This document shows, in pieces, positions 34,846 through 43,181 of a DNA stretch of 64,000 bases. The DNA lies in assembly GCA_003242085.1 (NCBI GenBank), contig QBML01000006.1, positions 85,541-149,540 on the forward strand, written 5' to 3'. The notes under the pieces are model-generated. The model saw only the letters and a program-made list of their open reading frames with translations, had not been told where the DNA came from and did no database searches. Source of the stretch: Pseudanabaena frigida (GTDB lineage: Bacteria; Cyanobacteriota; Cyanobacteriia; Pseudanabaenales; Pseudanabaenaceae). Position 1 is the stretch's first letter, and the number at the start of each line of letters is the position of its first letter. The translations under genes were made by a program, and so were the position numbers.

Positions 34846-37011
34846 TTATGGAATATTATTAGGCTTAGTTACTGCTTGTGCTCTTAATAAACACTCTATC
34901 TCATCTGCTGGTAGAGCTTTATGGAAAAAATAACCTTGAATGCGATCGCAACCTAGCTCCTTCAACAAATCAGCTTGCTCTTTTGTCTCTACTCCTTCGG
35001 CTATTACAACCAAATTTAGACTATGGGATAAATTAACTAGCGACGCCACAATTGCGCGATCGTGATCGTTGTGAGCTATATATTCAATAAATGTTCGATC
35101 GATCTTTAGAGTATCAATCGGCAAATTTTTGAGATAGCTGAGTGCTGAATAACCAGTACCAAAGTCATCGATTGATATCTGAATGCCCATCTGGTGAAAT
35201 TGATGTAATAGGACAATCTTTTCTTCAACATTCTCCATCATAATCCCTTCAGTAATTTCCAACTCAAGGTAATGGGGATCGAAAGTTGTCTCATCTAAAA
35301 TTTGCTGTAAAGAAGCGAGAAAATCCTTTTGATGGAGTTGCTTAATAGACAAATTTACACCGATCTGAATAGGCGGTAACCCCATGTTTTGCCATGCGAT
35401 CGCTTGTAAACAAGTGTGTCTTAACACCCAACTGCCAATAGCAATAATTAGACCTGTTTCCTCTGCCAATGGAATAAATTTACTTGGTGAAATGGAACCT
35501 AGTGCAACATGTTTCCAACGTAGTAAAACCTCTAAACCAACAATTTTACCTGTGCTTAGTTCAACTTGTGGTTGATAGTAAGTCTCTAACTCTTCGTTTT
35601 CTAGCGCTCTTCGTAAATTATTTTCCATTAACAGTCGTTGGAAACTTTGTTCCTGCATATTGGGAACATAAAACTGAAAACTATTGCGCCCTTCAGCTTT
35701 AGCGCGATACATTGCCATATCAGCATTACGAATTAGCCCCTCCACATCAGTATTATGATCTGGATAAATACTTGCACCAATGCTTGTGGTGATATGTAAT
35801 TCATGACCACCGCAACTAAAAGGCAATGTCAGAGCTTGAATCATCGCTTCGGCAATTTGGACGACTACATCTTGAGAGCCAATAGATTTAGCAATTATTG
35901 CAAATTCGTCGCCTCCCCAACGAACTAGTAAATCACCTTGACGCAATAAATTATGTAAGCGATCGCCAACTGCTTTTAGTAGTAGATCGCCGATTCCATG
36001 TCCTAAAGAATCATTAATTAACTTGAAGCGATCGATATCGAGAAATAAAACTGCAAACTTTTGTTGCTTATCCTCTAATTTCTTTACTACTTCAACTAAA
36101 TAATCATATAGATATTTCCGATTTGGTAAGCCTGTGAGTGAATCGTGATGAATTTGATAAGAAATGATTGCTTCAGCTTGTTTCTGTTTTGTAATATCTG
36201 AAATGTGGACTCGAATTACTTCGTTCCAAGGCATAAAATGAATAACTTCTTCAAATACTTTGCCATTTATCCCTATCTCACGGGTGAAAAAAGTGCGGAT
36301 AGGGTTAACAAGAGGTACTAGTTGTATCAGTAGATTTTGAAGTAGAGGATGATTAATCTGAAGATTATCAAGGTCGGGAAATTGATGCAAAGCTGCTGGA
36401 TTGAGATATAAAACTTTTCCTGCTAAATTTAAATCGATAATTGGTTGGGGATTGATCTCTGGAGATGAAGTGAATTGATTGATCATTTCACGGATATGAA
36501 CCGACAAATCCTCGTCAGAAATAGATACTAATGGAGAAAATTGAATAGTCTCTATACTACTTAAAGGTAGATTATTTCTAAGTAGATTGTTGTCTTTATA
36601 GGACTTGTTGTCAGTATTTTTTCCCTTCGGTATATTAGTAATTGTGCTAATAACCTGATATACAGCTTTAGTATCTTTACTAAATAGAATCTCATCTCCG
36701 TGCGACAGTATGTGCGAAAATCTTTTTCTACCATTGATGAGAATTCCATTGGTGCTACGTATACCATCTAGACTGCCATCAATGACCCGAAAAAAACAAG
36801 AAAAATTTTTAGGGTCGGAAACTGCCAATAAATTGGCATGTTGCCGAGATACAAGGTTAGAACGAAGAACAATTGAATTATCTAGACTCCGTCCTAGCGA
36901 GTAGGTCGTATTTTGCAAGAGAAAATTTCGAAATCCTTTTGGATCTTCAACCGTAAGTACGTGATGAAGTACATCTTTCATTGCAAGAGTGGATGACTCT
37001 TCTGATTTCAC
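34846..37011 (-). CDS. FHA-PAS-GGDEF-EAL cyclic-di-GMP enzyme
   Basis: This 721-aa protein starts with an FHA domain (YSLGRSLDNSIVL, LVSRQHANLLAV; about residues 20-115). A PAS region (about 165-275) follows, then a GGDEF domain with intact RWGGDEFAII. The EAL domain begins ETYYQPQVELSTGKIVGLE and has EVL in place of EAL (the glutamate is kept) and later DDFGTGYSALSYLK. Both synthesis and breakdown of c-di-GMP look possible. The FHA domain suggests input from Ser/Thr kinases. Confidence 0.9.
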   Translation of the reverse strand: MKSEESSTLAMKDVLHHVLTVEDPKGFRNFLLQNTTYSLGRSLDNSIVLRSNLVSRQHANLLAVSDPKNFSCFFRVIDGSLDGIRSTNGILINGRKRFSHILSHGDEILFSKDTKAVYQVISTITNIPKGKNTDNKSYKDNNLLRNNLPLSSIETIQFSPLVSISDEDLSVHIREMINQFTSSPEINPQPIIDLNLAGKVLYLNPAALHQFPDLDNLQINHPLLQNLLIQLVPLVNPIRTFFTREIGINGKVFEEVIHFMPWNEVIRVHISDITKQKQAEAIISYQIHHDSLTGLPNRKYLYDYLVEVVKKLEDKQQKFAVLFLDIDRFKLINDSLGHGIGDLLLKAVGDRLHNLLRQGDLLVRWGGDEFAIIAKSIGSQDVVVQIAEAMIQALTLPFSCGGHELHITTSIGASIYPDHNTDVEGLIRNADMAMYRAKAEGRNSFQFYVPNMQEQSFQRLLMENNLRRALENEELETYYQPQVELSTGKIVGLEVLLRWKHVALGSISPSKFIPLAEETGLIIAIGSWVLRHTCLQAIAWQNMGLPPIQIGVNLSIKQLHQKDFLASLQQILDETTFDPHYLELEITEGIMMENVEEKIVLLHQFHQMGIQISIDDFGTGYSALSYLKNLPIDTLKIDRTFIEYIAHNDHDRAIVASLVNLSHSLNLVVIAEGVETKEQADLLKELGCDRIQGYFFHKALPADEIECLLRAQAVTKPNNIP

Positions 37012-37646
37012 CTGAATAAATTTCCTTTACAACGAGCTTTAAACACTTAATCTTCGATCTAATGATTCCTTTGTTTTTTAGAATTACTAATTGAATTATC
37101 AAGACTTACTGAGTAAGTACAACTATGTAGCATAGACTTACATCGATCTTATGAATACCTTATCCCACCTCTCTACAATGTGGCAATACGTCAGAAACAT
37201 AAAAACTCAGACTAGTTCAAATTTTTTAGCCTATAAATTGCAAACTTTATCTGAAGATTGCACCTGCATAACAGTTATAGCAACTTAGAAAGCAAAGTGA
37301 GTACAAATTATTATCTATACATTCTATTTTTTGATTATTCCTAAGCATTATGATGCTTTGACAGTGATTTTAACTGTAAAAAAGATTTTGGTATCAACAT
37401 ATCGATCTCTGTGATGGTGATGGGCTTAGATAATGAAGTAAAATCCAAATTTTTATCGAAAATATTGTGAAGCTATACATTCTGCAAAAACCTTGAAATT
37501 TGTGTCAAATCAAATTGCTTTCTTGATAAATCTATTGTTTTTAAGGCAACTTATAGCAATCTCATTACAAAAACAATTTACTAATACAAAAAATTTGCTG
37601 TAATTTAGCCATAAAATCATAAAAAACTTCATATTTATTACTACAA
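37012..37646. other. 635-bp AT-rich divergent intergenic region
   Basis: This lies between the divergently transcribed GGDEF-EAL and recQ genes. I see no gene, RNA or family hairpin in it. It probably holds both promoters. Confidence 0.6.
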
Positions 37647-39056
37647 ATGACAGAGGTACCTAAAGAATGGATAAAAGTTCGGCAGATGTTTCAGAGGGTA
37701 TGGGGATATGAAGATTTACGAGCATCTCAGTATGAAGTCATCTCAAGTTTATTAATGGGGCAAGACAGTTTGGCAATTTTGGCTACAGGTGGAGGTAAAT
37801 CCATTTGTTTTCAGTTGCCAGCAATTCTCAATGAAGGCTTGACTATAGTAATTTCTCCATTATTGGCTCTAATGGAAGATCAAGTTAGAGACTTGCATAC
37901 ACGAAATTTGCCCGCCGCCGCACTTCATAGTAATCTATCGCAAATAGAACGACGTGAAGTATTAAAAAATTTACCAAATACTCGATTACTTTATATCTCC
38001 CCAGAAACTCTCTTAAGTCAGCCTGTATGGGAAAAGCTCTGCGATCGCCAGCTTAAAATTACGGGTTTAATGCTCGACGAAGCTCATTGTCTAGTGCAAT
38101 GGGGTGATTCATTTCGTCCGAGTTATCGACGTTTAGGGGCAGTTAGATCGGCTTTGATTTCACAAAAGCCTGACCATCACCCGAGGATTTCTCTAGCTGC
38201 ATTCACAGCCACCGCCGATCGAGATACGACTGCCGAGTTACAAGCTTGTTTGCAGATGCAAAATCCAAATATCGTGCGTACTAGCCCATATCGTCCTCAT
38301 CTCAGTCTCAAAGTTGAGATCGCATGGACACCCGCAGGACGAAAATCGCGCACGCTCAAGTTTATTCGCGATCGCAAGGGACAATCGGGTTTAATATACG
38401 TGCGAAGTCGTCGCGATGCCGAAGTCTTAGCTGCATGGTTGCAAGAGTATTCTTTTGCAACTGCTGCTTATCATGCAGGTTTACCGCCTCAAGAGCGTCG
38501 TTATATTGAGCAACAATGGCTAACCAACAAATACCCTTTCGTGATTTGTACTTCAGCTTTTGGTCTCGGCATTAATAAGCCAGACACCCGATGGGTATTG
38601 CATTTTCATCCGCCCTTAACACTCTCCGAATATATCCAAGAAATTGGAAGAGCGGGGCGCGATGACAAACCTGCTGAGGCTTTGATGTTAGTTAGCGAAC
38701 CAACGGGTTTACTAGATGATAGCGATCGCCAGAGGGTAAATTTTTTCTTGCAGCAACAGCAAAAACTACACCAACAAGCACTGGCTCTTTTGCCTAAATT
38801 GCCGCGAAAAGGTAATTTTGCTGAAGTCGCAAAACTGTATCCTGATGCCGCGATCGCTCTCGGTCTGTTGCATCGTTCGGGGAATCTCACATGGCATACG
38901 CCATTTATCTATGAAATTCATAACTTGCCAAACCATCAACAAAAATTAAAACAACAAATAGGGGATCAAAGCGAAATTACGAAAATGCAAGATTTTATTC
39001 GCACGAGAGGCGATCGTTGGGATTTTTTACTCAATGCATTTAATTGTGATGAATAA
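37647..39056 (+). CDS. recQ: RecQ-family ATP-dependent DNA helicase
   Basis: The 469-aa protein has Walker A ATGGGKSICFQLPA (about residues 46-59), DEAH (LDEAHCLVQWGDSFRPSY), SAFTATAD-like motif III and FGLGINKPDTRWVLHFHPP with QEIGRAGRD. It is shorter than E. coli RecQ and lacks an HRDC domain; the zinc/RQC region is poorly defined. It probably unwinds recombination intermediates. Confidence 0.88.
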   Translation: MTEVPKEWIKVRQMFQRVWGYEDLRASQYEVISSLLMGQDSLAILATGGGKSICFQLPAILNEGLTIVISPLLALMEDQVRDLHTRNLPAAALHSNLSQIERREVLKNLPNTRLLYISPETLLSQPVWEKLCDRQLKITGLMLDEAHCLVQWGDSFRPSYRRLGAVRSALISQKPDHHPRISLAAFTATADRDTTAELQACLQMQNPNIVRTSPYRPHLSLKVEIAWTPAGRKSRTLKFIRDRKGQSGLIYVRSRRDAEVLAAWLQEYSFATAAYHAGLPPQERRYIEQQWLTNKYPFVICTSAFGLGINKPDTRWVLHFHPPLTLSEYIQEIGRAGRDDKPAEALMLVSEPTGLLDDSDRQRVNFFLQQQQKLHQQALALLPKLPRKGNFAEVAKLYPDAAIALGLLHRSGNLTWHTPFIYEIHNLPNHQQKLKQQIGDQSEITKMQDFIRTRGDRWDFLLNAFNCDE

Positions 39057-39116
39057 GCTAAGTCCCTGCTAATATTTAAGTATTAACTTAATTTTTCTTA
39101 ACAACAGGAAATATAC

Positions 39117-40199
39117 GTGTCGTCTACGACTATCCATCGGATTAATCTCGAAAACCCACTTACCGATACATCTTCAACATCCCAAACTGAACTTCCGTTT
39201 ACCTTTCAAGATGTAAAAGCTGCTATTCCTAATGAATGTTTTGTTCCGAATGTATGGCGCTCGCTCGCCTATTTTTTTGCCGATACTGCGATTATTGTAG
39301 GCTTATATGCTACTGCTGCCTACTTAGATGCATGGTGGTTTTATCCAATTTTTTGGTTCGCAACGGGGACAATGTTTTGGGCTTTCTTCGTAGTCGGACA
39401 TGACTGCGGTCATGGTTCTTTTTCACGATACAAATGGCTAAATAACCTTGTAGGTCACCTTACACATATACCAATCCTTGTGCCTTATCACGGTTGGCGG
39501 ATCAGTCATCGTACTCATCACCAAAACACAGGCAATATCGACACTGATGAAAGTTGGTTTCCAGTTACTGAAACTCAATACAAAGAAATGGATTGGATTG
39601 GGAAATTCATTCGTTTTGATGCGTTGTTATTGGCTTATCCACTCTATCTATTTAAGCGATCGCCTGCTCGTCCCACCGCTTCACATTTCATTCCTAACAA
39701 CGATCTATTCCGTAAATCAGAAACCGCAGACATCATCACTAGTACCACTCTATTTGCGATGATGATTGGTTTGTTGGGATGGTTGGGCTTTACTTACGGA
39801 TTCCTATTTGTATTCAAGTTTTATATTGTTCCATATATTATTTTTGTTGTATGGCTGGATCTAGTGACCTATTTGCACCATACCGAAGCTGATATTCCTT
39901 GGTATCGCGGCAAAGACTGGTATTTCTTAAAGGGAGCGCTTTCGACCATTGATCGTGACTATGGCATATTTAACAATATTCATCACAATATTGGTACTCA
40001 CGTTGCTCATCACATCTTTATCGGAATCCCTCATTACCACCTGATAACTGCAACTGAATCTATCAAGCCAGTTCTCGGTAAATATTACCGAGTTTCTAAT
40101 GTCCCAATCTGGAAGTCCTTCTTTATCTCTCAAAAAGCCTGTCAGTTTGTTTCTGATTCAGGTGGTGAAGTATACTATCAAGCCCAAAAAAATAAGTAA
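39117..40199 (+). CDS. desB: Membrane fatty acid desaturase, omega-3 (DesB-type)
   Basis: This 360-aa protein has three histidine boxes: HDCGHGSFSRYK (about residue 95), HRTHHQNTGNIDTDESWFPV (about 130) and HHNIGTHVAHHIF (about 288). That pattern fits the omega-3/DesB group rather than DesA or DesC. It introduces a double bond into membrane-lipid acyl chains, usually cold-induced. The start is a GTG preceded by AGGAAA. Desaturation position is inferred. Confidence 0.85.
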   Translation: MSSTTIHRINLENPLTDTSSTSQTELPFTFQDVKAAIPNECFVPNVWRSLAYFFADTAIIVGLYATAAYLDAWWFYPIFWFATGTMFWAFFVVGHDCGHGSFSRYKWLNNLVGHLTHIPILVPYHGWRISHRTHHQNTGNIDTDESWFPVTETQYKEMDWIGKFIRFDALLLAYPLYLFKRSPARPTASHFIPNNDLFRKSETADIITSTTLFAMMIGLLGWLGFTYGFLFVFKFYIVPYIIFVVWLDLVTYLHHTEADIPWYRGKDWYFLKGALSTIDRDYGIFNNIHHNIGTHVAHHIFIGIPHYHLITATESIKPVLGKYYRVSNVPIWKSFFISQKACQFVSDSGGEVYYQAQKNK

Positions 40200-40245
40200 C
40201 TAACCAACTAGCCTTAGTTCAGTTTTATAGCTTTAGTCAGTTTTG

Positions 40246-40297
40246 AACCCAAAAATCTAGAGGCAAAGATTCTCGTCTCCTTTAGCTTTTTGGGTTT
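40246..40297. repeat. Intergenic hairpin, degenerate copy
   Basis: The terminal arms AACCCAAAAA/TTTTTGGGTT pair, but the central stem is broken up by mismatches. A small hairpin TGTGTCTAAAGACACA follows at 40301. Confidence 0.65.
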
Positions 40298-40320
40298 TGA
40301 TGTGTCTAAAGACACACCAA

Positions 40321-40371
40321 AACCCAAATAAATGGAGGTGGCGCGAAGCGCCGCCGCCATTTATTTGGGTT
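40321..40371. repeat. Intergenic hairpin (24-bp stem, two mismatches, GAA loop)
   Basis: The arm begins AACCCAAATAAATGG and ends GGCGC. It is nearly the same as the copy at 26423. Two non-matching stem positions show early decay. Confidence 0.9.
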
Positions 40372-40636
40372 ATTGCTATAGGACAGCTGTGCCCTAGCTA
40401 TCTTTGGGTTACAATGCGTACTTCACATTTTTGGGGGTTCGTACTTATAATATAGGTGCACATGTTAAGGATTATTAAATCTCGGCTTTCAGATTTATTA
40501 TGCAAGCATGAGATTGAATTGGGTCTTATCCACATTGCATATATGCAAACACTCTAATCTCTCTTAATGCGCCGAATTTAAATCCTGCAATTATCTAACT
40601 TCATAAATTAACCCTTATTGGAGGCAACCTAAATAT

Positions 40637-40918
40637 ATGTCTACCGAAACTATTACTCGTCCCGCCACCATACGTAAAATTGCACCAAGATATCGAGTTT
40701 TATTACATAACGATGATTACAACTCAATGGAGTATGTCGTTCAAACCTTAATGCAAGTTGTAAATGGTCTAACTCAGCCTCAAGCTGTTGATATTATGAT
40801 GGCGGCTCATGCCAGTGGCTGTGCATTGGTAATTACTTGTGTGCAGGAACATGCGGAGTTTTATTGCGAAGGTCTGCAAAGTAAAGGTTTAACCAGCACG
40901 ATCGAACCAGAAGAATAA
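40637..40918 (+). CDS. clpS: ATP-dependent Clp protease adaptor ClpS
   Basis: This 93-aa protein contains VLLHNDDYNSMEYVVQTL, the ClpS hallmark whose acidic pair binds the alpha-amino group of N-degron substrates, and MMAAHASGCALV. It delivers such proteins to ClpC/ClpP. A Shine-Dalgarno-like GGAGG lies 12-16 nt before the ATG. A stem-loop (40960-40991) follows 41 nt after the stop. Confidence 0.93.
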   Translation: MSTETITRPATIRKIAPRYRVLLHNDDYNSMEYVVQTLMQVVNGLTQPQAVDIMMAAHASGCALVITCVQEHAEFYCEGLQSKGLTSTIEPEE

Positions 40919-40959
40919 ATGAGAGACGGCACAAATCGTCGCCTCGTATTTATGAAGAG

Positions 40960-40991
40960 AAAAGGTAGGATGATTAACAATCCTACCTTTT
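40960..40991 (+). terminator. Hairpin between clpS and the CPBP protease gene
   Basis: AAAAGGTAGGA and its complement TCCTACCTTTT enclose TGATTAACAA. It could end clpS transcripts and argues against a CPBP start upstream of it. Confidence 0.6.
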
Positions 40992-40993
40992 CA

Positions 40994-41851
40994 ATGATTG
41001 TGAATTTCGATCGCTTAAATTCTTATCCAGCCCCGATACGCATAATCCTTTTTTTATTAACCTTATTGGTGATGTGGCTGCCGATCGCCGCACCGATGCA
41101 TCTGATTTATGGTGAATCGGTCGGAGTTGCCCTCACAATTTTGCTTTATTGCGGATTTTTAGGATTAATTTGGTTCTGGGGGCGCAGAATTTCCAAATAT
41201 GCCCATCCTTTTCGCTATTACGGGCTGTCATTTACGCGCAAAAATGGTCTCGATTTTCTATTTGGCTTAGGATTAGGCTGTGCGACGTTAATTGTATTCT
41301 TTTGCTTGCAAGTGAGTCTTGGTTGGCTAGCAGTTCAAACTGTTACTTGGCAAGCGCCATTGCCCGCACGATTATTACCAGCGATCGGGGTATATTTTGT
41401 CGATTGGCAAGGTGCAATTTTTCCAGGACTACTGACATCGGTTGGAGTTGCCTTTGCCGAAGAAATGCTGTTTCGTGGTTGGTTACTGTCAGAGCTAGAG
41501 CGTGACTATTCAAAAAAGACTGCCCTAATTTCGGCAAGTCTGGTATTTGCGATCCTACATTTCATCAAACCACTGAACGTGATTTTGGCAACATGGAGTC
41601 AGTTTGTTGGGTTGATGATGCTAAGTATGGCGCTGGTGCTAGCACGTCGTCGATGTGATGGCAGATTGGGAGTGTCCATCGGTCTACATGGGGGCTTGGT
41701 TTGGTGTTACTACGTTGTCAATACAACTCATTGGCTACAGCCAACGGGAACTGTGCCTAATTGGGTGACAGGGATTAATGGCAATCCGATCGCTGGAGTA
41801 ATGGGGATTGTTTTTTTAGGGGCGATCGCGATCGGATTTCATAAAAAATAA
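40994..41851 (+). CDS. CPBP-family intramembrane metalloprotease
   Basis: From the ATG at 40994 the protein has 285 residues with about eight hydrophobic segments and the family motifs EEMLFRGWLLSELE and FAILHFIKP. CPBP (CAAX/bacteriocin-processing) proteases cut substrates in the membrane. An upstream ATG at 40919 directly abuts the clpS stop and would give 310 residues, but would translate through a hairpin. Substrate unknown. Confidence 0.82.
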   Translation: MIVNFDRLNSYPAPIRIILFLLTLLVMWLPIAAPMHLIYGESVGVALTILLYCGFLGLIWFWGRRISKYAHPFRYYGLSFTRKNGLDFLFGLGLGCATLIVFFCLQVSLGWLAVQTVTWQAPLPARLLPAIGVYFVDWQGAIFPGLLTSVGVAFAEEMLFRGWLLSELERDYSKKTALISASLVFAILHFIKPLNVILATWSQFVGLMMLSMALVLARRRCDGRLGVSIGLHGGLVWCYYVVNTTHWLQPTGTVPNWVTGINGNPIAGVMGIVFLGAIAIGFHKK

Positions 41852-41881
41852 AAAGAGGCTTAGCCTCTTTTTATTTTTTAT
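41841..41881. terminator. Perfect 19-bp terminator hairpin after the CPBP protease gene
   Basis: ATAAAAAATAAAAAGAGGC pairs fully with its complement around TTA and ends in a T-rich arm. The CPBP stop codon lies in its left arm. Confidence 0.9.
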
Positions 41882-41950
41882 GAAAATTGCTATTGCAAGT
41901 AGTGCAATAAGTGTATATGATTAGATTCGCTTAGAAGACAACTAAGTAAA

Positions 41951-42032
41951 GGGTCGATGCCCGAGTGGTTAATGGGGGCGGACTGTAAATCCGCTGGCTA
42001 CGCCTACGCTGGTTCAAATCCAGCTCGGCCCA
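41951..42032 (+). tRNA. tRNA-Tyr (anticodon GTA)
   Basis: An 82-nt class II tRNA. The acceptor stem GGGTCGA/TCGGCCC has one G-T pair and discriminator A. The anticodon loop reads CTGTAAA with anticodon GTA. The long variable arm (GCTGGCTACGCCTACGC) and T-loop GGTTCAAATCC fit bacterial tRNA-Tyr. CCA is not encoded. Confidence 0.95.
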
Positions 42033-42035
42033 TCT

Positions 42036-42076
42036 AAAAAAAGAGAGAACAAACTTACTTTGTTCTCTCTTTTTTT
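42036..42076. terminator. Bidirectional terminator between tRNA-Tyr and the epimerase gene
   Basis: An 18-bp stem begins AAAAAAAGAGAGAACAAA, with loop CTTAC and a T-run on each strand's 3' side. It serves the tRNA and the convergent minus-strand gene. Confidence 0.9.
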
Positions 42077-42084
42077 TAGGCGAA

Positions 42085-43005
42085 TTAGGCGAAAATTTGA
42101 TTTAAGGCTGTATCTATATCTGGATATTGGAACGGAAATTTATCGATCTCTGCCTTATGTGGTACAACTCTCTGACCATCTAGGATTACAGTTGCCGCTT
42201 CGCCAAATAACAAAATCAAAGCCGCCGCAGGAACTGGCAAAAAAGCTGGTCGTTTAATTGCTTTGGCAAAGGCTACGGTGAAATCTTCATTAGTGACGGG
42301 TTTTGGAGCTGTACCGTTGAGTGTTCCTGTAATTTGGGCATTCTTCATAGCGTAGATAATTAATGCAACCAAATCATCGCGATGGATCCATGAAAACCAT
42401 TGCTTGCCAGTGCCAATCTTACCGCCGCCGCCAACTTGGAAAATTGGCAGCATCTTAGCGATCGCCCCACCCAAACCTAAAACAATCCCCGTACGGATTT
42501 TGACCAAGCGCACGCCTAAGTCTGTGACTGCATCAGCTGCCGCTTCCCAGTCTTTGCAAACATTCGCCAAAAAATCATCGCCAGCATAACTATATTCATC
42601 AAAAGTTTTGTCGAGACTCGTCCCGTAATAGCCGATCGCAGAACCACTAATTAAAACTTGAGGTTTGACATCGGCTTGGGAGATCGCGGAGACTAATACT
42701 TTTGTTGTTAAAATACGGCTATTGCGGATATCTTGCTTCCGTTTATCAGTCCAACGCACACCAGCGAGAGGCTCTCCAGCAAGATTAATTACCGCATCAC
42801 TGCCAGATATAGCATTTGCCCAATCTCCCAATTCAAAAGGTGTATAGCCGATTACCTCAACATTGGGGAAAAGTTCTTGGGTAAATTGACGACTTGCTTT
42901 TTGTGGATCGCGTGCTAGAACGACAATTCGATCGCCCTGAGCATGTAAACTCTCTACTAACTTTGTGCCCACAAATCCCGTAGCACCCGTCACTACAATT
43001 TTCAT
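42085..43005 (-). CDS. TIGR01777-family NAD(P)-binding epimerase-like protein
   Basis: This 306-aa short-chain-dehydrogenase-type protein begins with MKIVVTGATGFVGTKLVESL (Rossmann GxxGxxG). It includes INLAGEPLAGVRWTDKRK, SGSAIGYYG and FSWIHRDDLV, all typical of TIGR01777. Cyanobacterial and plant members have been linked to thylakoid or photosystem II biogenesis (ThyD-like). The biochemical activity is unknown. Confidence 0.88.
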   Translation of the reverse strand: MKIVVTGATGFVGTKLVESLHAQGDRIVVLARDPQKASRQFTQELFPNVEVIGYTPFELGDWANAISGSDAVINLAGEPLAGVRWTDKRKQDIRNSRILTTKVLVSAISQADVKPQVLISGSAIGYYGTSLDKTFDEYSYAGDDFLANVCKDWEAAADAVTDLGVRLVKIRTGIVLGLGGAIAKMLPIFQVGGGGKIGTGKQWFSWIHRDDLVALIIYAMKNAQITGTLNGTAPKPVTNEDFTVAFAKAIKRPAFLPVPAAALILLFGEAATVILDGQRVVPHKAEIDKFPFQYPDIDTALNQIFA

Positions 43006-43181
43006 AATATATTTTTGCTTAAATTGCTGTTGAATTAATTAAGAATGTCGCACAGTAAACGATATTGGGGGCGCTAACTTTGCTAGCTTCATAAAAGTCG
43101 ATTTTTTAGATATTCCCTTAAAGAAATCATCCCAATACTAGTTAATTATCTTAGAGCGAAAACCAGTTCGCAAACACACTC

